This document shows, in pieces, positions 26,200 to 33,482 of a stretch of 64,000 bases of DNA (position 1 is the first letter of the stretch; each line of letters opens with the position of its first letter). Origin of the DNA: Acinetobacter sp. ANC 4862 (lineage in GTDB: Bacteria > Pseudomonadota > Gammaproteobacteria > Pseudomonadales > Moraxellaceae); contig NZ_SJXH01000010.1 of the NCBI RefSeq assembly GCF_004336635.1, positions 20,217 through 84,216 of the forward strand, read 5' to 3'. The translations under genes and the position numbers were made by a program. The notes beneath the pieces were generated by a model that made no database searches, was not told the DNA's origin, and saw nothing but the letters and a program-made list of their open reading frames with translations.

Positions 26200-26860
26200 A
26201 GCTCACCATTCCGTTCATCTGCTCGATATGGTCCCTTCATTTGTGAAGGTACCGTCAGCAGGGTAAATGTCTTTTTATAATTTAATTCCCGTGAATTATA
26301 GGGAATTAGAATCTGGGTGCCCCGATATTGCTTACACAAAAAACATTTCTCGGGGCATTAAAAATGCTCACATTTCTGTAAGCATTTGTGGTAATTCTCG
26401 TCTTTCCGAGTGTCAATCGATTCGCTCAGTTAGATGATCTATAACCTCATCTAACCTAATGGAAAAATTACTCGATATTTGCTATTCAATCAAACAGTTT
26501 ATTTCGTAATTTTTTGATAAATATCACGTTTAATTCACAACTGATCTGATTTTGAATTGATCACCACAGAAGTCCTATGCTGTGGTCCATAGCTACTCCC
26601 TACTTTGATTGCCACTGAATAGGCACAGTACTAATCAATTTTCGGTTTCGTTGTCATTTTAAGGCGGGACATCACTCCCAATCAGATAATCACTTTCCTG
26701 CATATCCTATTCATGCTCGATGAACTGCATGGGTTGTATCCTCTTTCGTGGGATCTAAACGTGCTTGCTCAAACAGTCTTTATCTAATTAGCAAACTTTT
26801 GAAACTGGGCATGACTTTTCTCCTGGTATTAAAAAAGCCCACCTATTACTAAGTGAGCTT
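26200..26860. ncRNA. Gene-poor, hairpin-rich region (possible structured RNA/leader)
   Basis: Together with flanking sequence (25979-26989) this is the longest prophage stretch without an ordinary gene. It holds successive inverted repeats: 26230-26253 (CCTTCA/TGAAGG core), 26283-26305 (AATTCCC/GGGAATT), 26319-26355 (GCCCCGA/TCGGGGC), 26362-26385 (AATGCT/AGCATT), about 26429-26455 (GTTAGATGA/TCATCTAAC) and 26563-26586 (ACCACAG/CTGTGGT). On the minus strand it also has very short ORFs preceded by purine-rich ribosome-site-like sequences, for example at 26590-26561 (nine codons after GGGAG). Whether this is an RNA gene, a leader or decayed sequence is not decided. Confidence 0.35.
26831..26860 (-). 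terminator. Terminator-like hairpin
   Basis: Stem AAGCCCAC/GTGAGCTT with one mismatch, then a T run on the minus strand. Confidence 0.6.
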
Positions 26861-26943
26861 CTTTCTAACCATTTGCGCTGAATTAGAACTATTGTTTAAA
26901 AACAATACACCTTTAATAACATGGTTACTGTTCAATAAGCAAC

Positions 26944-26971
26944 AAAAAGCCCGATCAAATGACCGAGCTTT
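26944..26971 (-). terminator. Terminator-like hairpin after the 78-residue gene
   Basis: An imperfect 11-bp stem from AAAGCCCGATC to GACCGAGCTTT with two mismatches and loop AAAT, followed by T on the minus strand. Confidence 0.6.
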
Positions 26972-26989
26972 CTTTGATATATCAATCTA

Positions 26990-27226
26990 TTATTTTGAAC
27001 ACTTCACTTCAAACTGGTATTCGTCTTGGGTAACTTTAATTTTAATATTTTTATATTTTCGTTTGTTTGGATCCATTGCTGAGCCTGCTACTTCTTCAAA
27101 AAAACTGCGATTATTCATTAGGTCGCCATATGCTTTATAACCTAACAAAATCTTTTCAGGTTTTTTGCCGTTAACTGCTAACTCACTAAGAGTATCATCT
27201 AATTTCTTGACAGTTAGAATTGCCAT
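26990..27226 (-). CDS. Hypothetical small phage protein
   Basis: A 78-residue protein, MAILTVKKLDDTLSELAVNG. The C-terminal half (MDPNKRKYKNIKIKVTQDEY) is basic with alternating hydrophobic residues. No family was recognised. It stands alone between two terminator-like hairpins, so it probably has its own expression unit. Confidence 0.55.
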   Translation of the reverse strand: MAILTVKKLDDTLSELAVNGKKPEKILLGYKAYGDLMNNRSFFEEVAGSAMDPNKRKYKNIKIKVTQDEYQFEVKCSK

Positions 27227-27286
27227 TTCTATTAAAGCTCAAAAGAAAAAAGTTATTATCCTTTATTTACATGAACAAACAATGTC

Positions 27287-27313
27287 AAAAAAGCCCACCT
27301 TTCGATGAGCTTT
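27287..27313 (-). terminator. Terminator-like hairpin after the Q-like gene
   Basis: Stem AAGCCCA/TGAGCTT (one mismatch) and a T run on the minus strand, about 70 bases after the last early gene. Confidence 0.6.
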
Positions 27314-27383
27314 AATATTTGGTCAAACCGTAATACGACCAGTATAGTAAAACTATACCTTAGTCTTCGCTAAAACGAAATAC

Positions 27384-27935
27384 CTATGCTCGCATTTCTT
27401 TGTAAGTATTTTTCTTATACAACTCAATAGCCTTGGATGCCTCATCAATAGCAGATTCAATAGCAAGTACCATTAGTTTCTCATAACCCTTCCACGTCAT
27501 ACGATAGGTATCTACACCCATCTGATTACCACTAATGCCTGCATAAGCCAAACGACCCTTGGCAGTGTAGTTATCCTCTAAATCTGGATCTAAAGCAAAA
27601 TCCATAACCATTCGTGCAATCTGCCATGCCAAGTGATACATAGCGATATGTTCAGGCTCACGTTTCTTGTCTTCTGTTGCATTGGCCAACATAATTTTAG
27701 CCAGGTGATTACGCACATACTCATAATCACTTTCCGACTTACCATCAAATACAATCAAAGCTGTCACTGATTTGGCTAATTGCGTATCCATTGAAGCAAT
27801 AGCACCCAAACGATCTTCATAATTCAATGGCTTTTCCCCCGTACCACGAACACTCGGTTCATAATTGGCTGTCTTAGCGCTAATGCCATGAGTCAACCAT
27901 TCAAATTGTTCAAACTTATCCACTGCTGCATTCAT
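27384..27935 (-). CDS. Candidate late regulator (Q-like antiterminator by position)
   Basis: A 183-residue helical protein and the last gene of the early minus-strand operon, where lambdoid phages carry Q. The C-terminal segment KGRLAYAGISGNQMGVDTYRMTWKGYEKLM is compatible with a helix-turn-helix followed by a long helix, reminiscent of antitermination proteins, but no signature is decisive. The many terminator-like hairpins in the late operon make an antiterminator at this place attractive. Alternative: an unrelated replication-accessory protein. Confidence 0.5.
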   Translation of the reverse strand: MNAAVDKFEQFEWLTHGISAKTANYEPSVRGTGEKPLNYEDRLGAIASMDTQLAKSVTALIVFDGKSESDYEYVRNHLAKIMLANATEDKKREPEHIAMYHLAWQIARMVMDFALDPDLEDNYTAKGRLAYAGISGNQMGVDTYRMTWKGYEKLMVLAIESAIDEASKAIELYKKNTYKEMRA

Positions 27936-28342
27936 CCCAAATCCCCTACCATCTTCTCAATCTGCTTTATCGCTAAACCTGACTTCACTTGCTCTGTACT
28001 AAACCGTATTACCTGATAACCCATCATTGTTGCTGAGTTATATTTTTCCATATCCCCAATGTATCCCTTACCCCTTGTATGCCTCCCACCACTCCAGATC
28101 CCACCTTCAACCTCAACCAAAATCCTCTTTTCTACCAGGTGGAAGTCAGCCCTCCATTTCCGTTTTGGGTGAAACTTAAATTCCTGCTCAAATTCGATTT
28201 TTAGCGCTTTAAGCTGAAGGCTCAGTATTGCCTCACCTTCACTAATAACCTTTTCACCTTTGACCTTCTTAGGTCGTTTAGTGGCAGTCTTTCGACCACC
28301 GCCATACTGTTCGCGATATTCAGTGAGCGAGATGCTGGTCAT
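27932..28342 (-). CDS. PD-(D/E)XK endonuclease-like protein
   Basis: A 136-residue protein with a basic N-terminus (GGGRKTATKRPKKVKGEK). The nuclease core is RKWRADFHLVEKRILVEVEGG, with Asp and Glu-x-Glu at the expected spacing, then WSGGRHTRGKGY and a final strand MGYQVIRFS. This resembles DUF559/VSR-like nuclease folds. Position directly before the Q-like gene corresponds to where other phages carry a RusA or NinG resolvase, so a role in resolving recombination or replication intermediates is plausible. A paralogue lies at 24623-25060. Confidence 0.75.
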   Translation of the reverse strand: MTSISLTEYREQYGGGRKTATKRPKKVKGEKVISEGEAILSLQLKALKIEFEQEFKFHPKRKWRADFHLVEKRILVEVEGGIWSGGRHTRGKGYIGDMEKYNSATMMGYQVIRFSTEQVKSGLAIKQIEKMVGDLG

Positions 28343-28551
28343 TAGTCACCTGCAACCAACTTGAACACTAGAACCACCACAATGATTGAAATTGAGAATC
28401 CAATACCAAAAGAAAAACCTCGGTTCATCCACTCCATGACGGCAATATTGTTGAATCCACCAGTTGCCCACTTCCAAAAAAATTTGACTGCAAATAACAA
28501 GGCCATGCTAAGCAAAATGCAAATTAGAAAATCTTTGTTATTCACGCTCAC
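28342..28551 (-). CDS. Small two-helix membrane protein
   Basis: A 69-residue protein with two transmembrane segments (LICILLSMALLFAVKFFW, then FGIGFSISIIVVVLVFKLV) separated by a short polar loop. The arrangement recalls small holins, but it sits within the early operon, so an early membrane function or superinfection effect is equally possible. It overlaps both neighbours. Confidence 0.6.
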   Translation of the reverse strand: MSVNNKDFLICILLSMALLFAVKFFWKWATGGFNNIAVMEWMNRGFSFGIGFSISIIVVVLVFKLVAGD

Positions 28552-28816
28552 CTCGCAGGGCTTTTTCCAAAATCCTCACACCCATATCAACGCCTTCCGA
28601 CTGGCATATTTGAGCAGGGTCTTCATAGCCATCAATGTCCTTACTCAACATTAGAGAGAGTTGTTGCATTTCGAATAAAGCCCCATCAATCCGCTTTTGC
28701 AGTTCATCAATCTTGGCTTGTTGGTGCTTCCATGCTTGTTGAGCGCAATACTCCTCTGATCCTAAAACAACGTCCGAAGCAACATAGTCTTGCCAGTACT
28801 TTTGAAATTCACTCAT
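28538..28816 (-). CDS. Hypothetical early protein
   Basis: A 92-residue helical protein (MSEFQKYWQDYVASDVVLGSE, then a coiled-coil stretch HQQAKIDELQKRIDGALFEM). This type, with a conserved aromatic N-terminus, is a common Acinetobacter prophage accessory protein. The function is unknown. It overlaps both neighbours by a few bases, so it is co-translated. Confidence 0.6.
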   Translation of the reverse strand: MSEFQKYWQDYVASDVVLGSEEYCAQQAWKHQQAKIDELQKRIDGALFEMQQLSLMLSKDIDGYEDPAQICQSEGVDMGVRILEKALRGERE

Positions 28817-29061
28817 CTCTCACTCACCTCAGTCAAAGGGCTAATGTGATTGCGGATGTCAGAGCATGTGTCTGTACGCTCATGGTCAGCAATTGCGGTG
28901 CGGAGGTCACTCAATAGATAACTTGAATGACCTGTCATGTTTGGAAATGAAATAATGTGATGATGATATTGGTCTCTGGTAATCCAATAATTAGCCCACT
29001 CAGGCGCCCCACCCACAATCGCCTTACACTTTTCCAATCCCAATTTTTCGATTAAGTTCAT
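28813..29061 (-). CDS. Hypothetical early protein
   Basis: An 82-residue protein, MNLIEKLGLEKCKAIVGGAP, with His-rich YHHHII in the middle and no recognised family. It is tightly packed in the early operon with four-base overlaps at both ends. Confidence 0.6.
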   Translation of the reverse strand: MNLIEKLGLEKCKAIVGGAPEWANYWITRDQYHHHIISFPNMTGHSSYLLSDLRTAIADHERTDTCSDIRNHISPLTEVSER

Positions 29062-29336
29062 GCTGCCACCCCAAATAATTGTTTTGCTTTTTCAGTAGCT
29101 TTAAGACTTACAGGTCTTTTGCTATTGGTTTCTAAATAACCCGCAGCAATCAACTGACGCACAAAAGTTCCACTGGCAGAACTGCTAATACCAATCCACC
29201 CTTGAACCTCTTTCATACTGGTTCGACCACGCTTATTGATGATGTTTTTCAACACAAGAATCATTCTTTCGCCATGCTTGACTGCATACTTGGAGTTAAA
29301 GCAATCCACGGTTTTGTTATCTAATGGGTGTTTCAT
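29058..29336 (-). CDS. Small winged-helix-like DNA-binding protein
   Basis: A 92-residue protein. Residues about 20-85 (RMILVLKNIINKRGRTSMKEVQGWIGISSSASGTFVRQLIAAGYLE) read as a helix-turn-helix with a following wing (SKRPVSLKATEKA). It could regulate early phage or host genes. It overlaps its neighbours by four bases. Confidence 0.6.
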   Translation of the reverse strand: MKHPLDNKTVDCFNSKYAVKHGERMILVLKNIINKRGRTSMKEVQGWIGISSSASGTFVRQLIAAGYLETNSKRPVSLKATEKAKQLFGVAA

Positions 29337-29704
29337 GCGGCACCTCGCAAAGTTTTTTTAATCTCAGAAATGCAGTATCGAATTGCAAAAACTCGTTCCG
29401 ATTTTCCGTTTTTCTTGTTTTGCTCTAATGCAAATTCAAGTTGATTAATTAAACTTTCAGAAGATGTTTTTAGCTTTCCATTTTCTTGCTTCGCCTCATA
29501 AAGCTCCTGAGCCAAACGATCCATTTCTAAAATAGCTTGTTCTCTGGTGAGCTCTTGATCTGCGAAACATTTTCCATCTGCATGACAAAATCCATCTGCA
29601 CCACAGTACGGATTACCACCTTTGCATCTCATTACAGCATCAGCCCACACATTATGATTTTTGCTTAATAAGTCATGCTCACAAGGAATTTTGATAGCCT
29701 TCAC
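29333..29704 (-). CDS. Cys-rich and coiled-coil early protein
   Basis: A 123-residue protein. The N-terminal 50 residues hold six cysteines (CEHDLL, RCKGGNPYCGADGFCHADGK, CFAD) suggesting a metal-binding knot; the next 50 are coiled coil (AILEMDRLAQELYEAKQENG). The function is unknown. It is encoded directly after the helicase-loader gene with a four-base overlap. Confidence 0.6.
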   Translation of the reverse strand: MKAIKIPCEHDLLSKNHNVWADAVMRCKGGNPYCGADGFCHADGKCFADQELTREQAILEMDRLAQELYEAKQENGKLKTSSESLINQLEFALEQNKKNGKSERVFAIRYCISEIKKTLRGAA

Positions 29705-30450
29705 ACCCCACCTCCTAAACGCTGATCACCCCAATTGCACTCAACTACTGTCAAGCCACCTTGCTGGAATCGCGACCAAAGACGGTCACCCAAATCCTTT
29801 TGAAGTTCAGCCAATGTAAAATTTGAAATCAGCATGGTTGGTTTCATTGCGTCATAACGTGCGTATAAAACCTTGTGAACAAGTTCCAGGCGCTTATCCC
29901 GGTCATGCAATCCGTACTCATCCAGAATCAATAAATCGTATTGAGTGAATTCATAGATCACCGATCTTTCACTTGCATCCTTGGTGTCCTTATCCCAAGC
30001 TCGCATGATTTTTTGGGCCATCTCTTCGCTTGTGATATAGCGAACGTACATGCCCTTGTTGAGCAATGTGCGAGCTGTAGCGCAACTCAAATGGGTTTTC
30101 CCTACGCCAGTCTTACCAACCATGACAAAGTTGTTTTTAGCGCCAATCAGGATGTTTTTAGCGTATGAGATTGATTGATTAAGTGAGTTTTTCTGTCCTG
30201 CATGCTGAACGATGTAATTTTTAAAACCTGATTCAGCATGACGTTCTGGGAGCATGGCACCTGCAAAATGCTTTTCACGTACCATCTGGTCGATTTCTTT
30301 CTGGCGGTTTTTGTTTTGAGATTCCACTAGATCTATAGCGCATTGCGGGCAAATCTGATTTGGACCTGCTTGAACCTTTGCCATGTTGTGTTCAGCGCAA
30401 AATGCTTCAACCTTCTGAAATCCATCTGTGAGCAAAGCCATGGTATTCAT
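29701..30450 (-). CDS. DnaC-like helicase loader (AAA+ ATPase)
   Basis: A 249-residue protein with an N-terminal Cys pair (CPQCAIDLV). The AAA+ core carries Walker A VGKTGVGKTHLS (about 115-126), Walker B YDLLILDEYGL (about 173-183) and a downstream arginine region (GDRLWSRFQQGG). This is the DnaC/IstB-type loader, which delivers the host DnaB helicase to an origin opened by the initiator. Its start overlaps the initiator gene stop by four bases, the usual O-P style pairing. Confidence 0.88.
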   Translation of the reverse strand: MNTMALLTDGFQKVEAFCAEHNMAKVQAGPNQICPQCAIDLVESQNKNRQKEIDQMVREKHFAGAMLPERHAESGFKNYIVQHAGQKNSLNQSISYAKNILIGAKNNFVMVGKTGVGKTHLSCATARTLLNKGMYVRYITSEEMAQKIMRAWDKDTKDASERSVIYEFTQYDLLILDEYGLHDRDKRLELVHKVLYARYDAMKPTMLISNFTLAELQKDLGDRLWSRFQQGGLTVVECNWGDQRLGGGV

Positions 30451-31325
30451 ACAAAATCCTCCGGTATCTCAACGGATGCTATCTCTCCTTGGAATTCGGG
30501 AATGTTGTTCCATGCATCGTTGACGTTCAGGTTGGGTTTTGTTTGAGCTTTTGGCTTGTAACCACGTTTGACCCATTTCACAAAGTTTGAGTACATCTGG
30601 TTTGAAGTAACCGAACCTGTTTTCAAACGTGGTTCGTAGTGAGCATTCACCTCAAGTAAAATTTGATTGACACATTCCTGAGTCATTGCCATTTCACCTG
30701 ATTGCTGCAACCAAGAATTCAAAGAATGGAGATCAGGTGTCCAGAGATTTAAAACTGCATCGACTGAATTTTCTTGGGCGATTTCCTCTTTAAAGTTTTC
30801 TTTAATATTTTCTTTAAATGTTTCTTTAATAGTGCCCCGTTCAACGGTACTGGTGTAGTCCCCTTTGGCGGTACTAGTCCCGTCCTGTTTCGTGGTACTA
30901 GTCCCATCACCTTTAGCGGTACTACCTTTTAACGGTACTAGTCCCTTTTCACGGTACTGGTCAGGAGTGAAGAAATATTCATTTAAACAACCGAGTTTTC
31001 GCTCAACTTTGATTAAACAAACTTCTTCCAAATCACGGATACAAGACATCACTGTGTCGCGTTTTTTAATGCCACAGTATTTTTGAAATTGAGTAATAGC
31101 GATGGGGTGAGATGCACGATCAAAACCAGATGTTTGACGTACTATGAACATAAGACATTTGAAGGCTTTATCATTCAACTGAGACATGATTAAGTCATCA
31201 ATTAAAGCATTAGGCGTTCTTGTGTAGCGCTCTTCCTTTTTCGACATACTTTGTCGCTCATTTCTTGGAAAATGAACCAAGTCGCCTTGCGACTCTGGTG
31301 GTTCATGTGCTAAATTTGATTTCAT
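30447..31325 (-). CDS. Replication initiator (phage O-like) containing the origin
   Basis: About 292 residues. ATG 31325 has an AAGGG site seven bases upstream; ATGs 9 and 15 bases further out are poorer. Residues about 40-125 form the winged-helix phage O domain (YTRTPNALIDDLIMSQLNDKAFKCL and TSGFDRAS). Residues about 130-175 are low-complexity because the coding DNA carries iterons (STAKGD/STTKQD repeats). The C-terminal part (WLQQSGEMAMTQECVNQIL, MYSNFVKWVKRGYKPK) is DnaT-like. The protein should bind the iterons at 30845-30957 and recruit the DnaC-like loader. Confidence 0.85.
   Translation of the reverse strand: MKSNLAHEPPESQGDLVHFPRNERQSMSKKEERYTRTPNALIDDLIMSQLNDKAFKCLMFIVRQTSGFDRASHPIAITQFQKYCGIKKRDTVMSCIRDLEEVCLIKVERKLGCLNEYFFTPDQYREKGLVPLKGSTAKGDGTSTTKQDGTSTAKGDYTSTVERGTIKETFKENIKENFKEEIAQENSVDAVLNLWTPDLHSLNSWLQQSGEMAMTQECVNQILLEVNAHYEPRLKTGSVTSNQMYSNFVKWVKRGYKPKAQTKPNLNVNDAWNNIPEFQGEIASVEIPEDFV
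30782..30832. other. AT-rich unwinding element candidate
   Basis: Three copies of TTTCTTTAA at 12-base spacing (30797, 30809, 30821) in an AT-rich segment directly beside the iterons, as in lambda ori. They encode a repeated Lys-Glu-Asn stretch of the initiator. Confidence 0.65.
30845..30957. repeat. Replication-origin iterons inside the initiator gene
   Basis: Six copies of the core (C/T)GGTACT start at 30845, 30869, 30893, 30917, 30933 and 30952. The first four are spaced exactly 24 bases; several extend to GGTACTAGTCCC. Placement inside the initiator gene next to an AT-rich block matches lambdoid origins. The 24-base period equals eight codons, so the repeat also shows as an eight-residue repeat in the protein. 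Confidence 0.8.
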
Positions 31326-31372
31326 ATTCATTCCCTTCATAGTTTGAATTGTTAAAAGCCTGACCTTGCCCG

Positions 31373-31648
31373 TCAGGCTTTTTCTTTGCCTAAATTTGCG
31401 TTAATCCCTTCCGATCCCTCTGGAAAGCTCACCTCAGTAGATATATCCCGCACTAAAGCTCTCAATCCCAAGCGCTCAAAGGATTTTGCTTGTAAATTAA
31501 GTACATGCCACTCACCTACGATTTCTTTTTCAAGGAGAAACGCTAGGTATTGAGCAAGGTCTTTACCCTTAATTTCAGCAAGTGTTTTAGCTCGCTCATG
31601 GATTTCCGGAGACAAACGAACATGTGTAGATTTCTTTTCAAGACTCAT
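31373..31648 (-). CDS. Ribbon-helix-helix-like regulator
   Basis: A 91-residue protein. Residues 1-45 (KKSTHVRLSPEIHERAKTLAEIKGKDLAQYLAFLLEKEI) show the strand-helix-helix pattern of Arc/CopG-type DNA-binding proteins. It is the second gene after cro in the early operon, a CII-like slot, so regulation of early or lysogeny genes is likely. The target is unknown. Confidence 0.7.
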   Translation of the reverse strand: MSLEKKSTHVRLSPEIHERAKTLAEIKGKDLAQYLAFLLEKEIVGEWHVLNLQAKSFERLGLRALVRDISTEVSFPEGSEGINANLGKEKA

Positions 31649-31656
31649 AAATTCAC

Positions 31657-31845
31657 CTATGCAGTTAAAGCCTGTAGATTGGCCTTAACCTTCCCTTTTG
31701 TTTTTAATTGCAATAAAGCTTGGGTTTCTAGGGATATACCCTTGCTTCGCCATTTACTAACAGCACCCTTGGTATATCCGACCTTCTGAGCGAGCTCAGA
31801 ATCGGTTTTAACTCCGTAATGAAGTTTTAGCTCGTCTACAGTCAT
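31657..31845 (-). CDS. cro: Cro-like repressor
   Basis: A 62-residue protein with a helix-turn-helix at about 15-40 (DSELAQKVGYTKGAVSKWRSKG). It is divergent from the CI gene, and its ATG abuts operator 31847-31862. The recognition helix shares GAVSKW with CI (TKGAVSKWVAG), consistent with both proteins binding the same operators. It is the first gene of the minus-strand early transcript. Confidence 0.82.
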   Translation of the reverse strand: MTVDELKLHYGVKTDSELAQKVGYTKGAVSKWRSKGISLETQALLQLKTKGKVKANLQALTA

Positions 31846-31846
31846 G

Positions 31847-31928
31847 GTTTACCTTTATAAACTAATAGTTTCCATTAGTAAACCATAAGTTTATTCATAT
31901 ATCAAGGTGCTTGTTTACTATAGGAAAC
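31847..31928. promoter_or_regulatory. Immunity operators with pR and pRM
   Basis: Three 16-bp sites lie between cro and cI: 31847-31862 GTTTACCTTTATAAAC, 31868-31883 GTTTCCATTAGTAAAC and 31913-31928 GTTTACTATAGGAAAC. The last two agree at 14 of 16 positions when one is reversed; the first is the most divergent. For cro, TTGATA - 17 bases - TTTACT on the minus strand places the -10 inside the middle operator. For cI, TACTAT at 31916-31921 is a candidate -10 overlapping the right operator. The arrangement is lambda-like. Confidence 0.8.
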
Positions 31929-31947
31929 AAGAAATGAGGGATTTTGT

Positions 31948-32691
31948 ATGACCACTATTAGCGACCGTATAATTCAAAGAATGAAAGAGCTTGGTCTTCG
32001 ACAAACTGCAATAATTGAAGCAACAGGGGCCACAAAAGGGGCTGTATCCAAATGGGTGGCTGGAACAAATACACCTAAGGCAGAATTCTTGCCGGCATTA
32101 GCAGCTGTATTAAAAACATCTCAGAACTGGTTGCTTACAGGTGAAGAAGAAAAACTCTTCAATAATTTCAATATGCAAGAATTTATGAATAAGCATAATT
32201 TGACTAGCAAAGGTGATGTTTCATTTGATGTTGATGAAGCACATAAGCCAACTGTTATTGATTATGAAACAGAGAATGGGTTTATTTGGATTGATGTCGT
32301 GGAAGCTAATTTTTCTTGTGGTGTTGGTGAATCTGTAGAATTTCATTTTGATGTTATTAACGGGAAATTCCCATTTACACCGTCATTCTTTCAGAGGAAG
32401 CATGTTGATCCAAGCTGCATGAGAATCATTAAAGCCAAGGGTGATAGCATGACTGACTTTATTCATGATGGCGATCTAGTGGGTATTGATATTTCTAAAA
32501 CTGAAATTGTAGATGGTGGAATTTATGCTGTTTATTTTGAGGGTGAAGGAATGATTAAGCAGATATTCAAGGAGGAAGGAGGAAAGCTCACCCTGCATAG
32601 CTTAAATTTAAAATATAGAGATCGTGAAGTATCAGAGCAAAACGGCTTAAATTTTAAAGTTATGGGTCGTCAATTTTGGCGAGCTGGATGA
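31948..32691 (+). CDS. cI: CI-type repressor with S24 autoprotease domain
   Basis: A 247-residue protein. The helix-turn-helix lies at about 15-42 (RQTAIIEATGATKGAVSKWVAG). The S24/LexA-like domain has Ser167 in KGDSMTD and Lys204 in GMIKQIF, with a Cys-Gly cleavage site around 124-125 (NFSCGVGE). RecA-stimulated self-cleavage would induce the prophage. It reads away from cro and continues toward the accessory genes at 32716-36614, which may be co-transcribed in the lysogen. Confidence 0.92.
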   Translation: MTTISDRIIQRMKELGLRQTAIIEATGATKGAVSKWVAGTNTPKAEFLPALAAVLKTSQNWLLTGEEEKLFNNFNMQEFMNKHNLTSKGDVSFDVDEAHKPTVIDYETENGFIWIDVVEANFSCGVGESVEFHFDVINGKFPFTPSFFQRKHVDPSCMRIIKAKGDSMTDFIHDGDLVGIDISKTEIVDGGIYAVYFEGEGMIKQIFKEEGGKLTLHSLNLKYRDREVSEQNGLNFKVMGRQFWRAG

Positions 32692-32715
32692 GAATACTCG
32701 CAGAAGGAAAACATA

Positions 32716-33018
32716 ATGATTGCAACACTTAATAAATCCAAAACTGCTCTAACGATTAATCGTCAAGAATTTAAATTAGCATTAGATAAAATTGGCGCAG
32801 GAATTGATAAACAAATAGCCTCGCTTAAAAAAGCCAAACAAAGCTATGACGCTGCGGAAATGGCACGTGAGGTCATTAGTGAAGCAAATATCTTTGAAGC
32901 TATTATTGAAGGCTTTAACGAAGCAGAAGGCACTAATCTAAAGTTGACCGACATAACTAATATTGAGGCAGCACAAGGATGGTTAGATGAATTTTTAGAA
33001 AAGTATTCTGAGTTATAA
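32716..33018 (+). CDS. Hypothetical protein downstream of cI
   Basis: A 100-residue helical protein (FKLALDKIGAGIDKQIASLKKAKQSYDAAEMAREVI) starting 24 bases after the cI stop with an AGAAGGAAAA ribosome region. No recognised domain. Its location implies expression in the lysogen. Confidence 0.65.
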   Translation: MIATLNKSKTALTINRQEFKLALDKIGAGIDKQIASLKKAKQSYDAAEMAREVISEANIFEAIIEGFNEAEGTNLKLTDITNIEAAQGWLDEFLEKYSEL

Positions 33019-33147
33019 ACCCCCAAATCATTTTTTTGTTGGCTAGATAAATAAAACTGCGAACCCGACGCGACTTGAATTTATTTAGGCTGTATCGAGT
33101 TGTTTTAAAAGTAAATCACCCGTAATTTGAGTGCTGTGGTGTTATGA

Positions 33148-33363
33148 ATGCAAACAATTGAAATAAATTCCCGCAAGATCAGCCGTGTGCTTTATCAATG
33201 GCTTTTATTAACAGTTGAGCTTAAGACAGGTGAAAAATTCATATACAGGCTTCTTGAAGCAAGTACGTTTACTAAGTTTATTGATGCGCCTGATAGGGAT
33301 AAATTTTATAGAAACAACATAGAAGCCAATAAGGAATTTAAGAGAATTCAACTTTTTGGGTGA
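33148..33363 (+). CDS. Small KTSC-like protein
   Basis: A 71-residue protein. VLYQWLLLTVELKTGEKFIYRLLEASTFTKFIDAPDRDKFYRNNI resembles the KTSC pattern (strand, G-x-x-Y strand, then a helix with an Ala-Pro-Asp turn and a Tyr/Phe-x-x-x-Ile end). KTSC proteins are small and of unclear function, sometimes found near nucleic-acid enzymes. The ribosome site is weak. The family call is tentative. Confidence 0.5.
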   Translation: MQTIEINSRKISRVLYQWLLLTVELKTGEKFIYRLLEASTFTKFIDAPDRDKFYRNNIEANKEFKRIQLFG

Positions 33364-33482
33364 TTGGATTTATGAAAAATCATCAGATCGGAAGTGGTTA
33401 ATAGCTTATTAAAATGGTCCTTAAAATATAAGCTACCATTTGATTTATAAATTTTAAAATTAGTTATTTGAAGGGTGTTCTA

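Noticed and set aside
26230..26253. Hairpin considered as part of a tRNA
   Set aside because: No cloverleaf, anticodon arm or T-loop sequence (GTTCRANNC) nearby; no tRNA gene was found anywhere in the window.
26853..27140. 95-codon plus-strand ORF in the hairpin region
   Set aside because: It lies opposite the 78-residue gene and two terminators, lacks a ribosome site and has no coding character.
30845..30957. Iterons considered as a CRISPR array
   Set aside because: Repeats are only about 6-12 bases with 16-24 base periods inside a coding gene, so they are origin iterons rather than CRISPR repeats.
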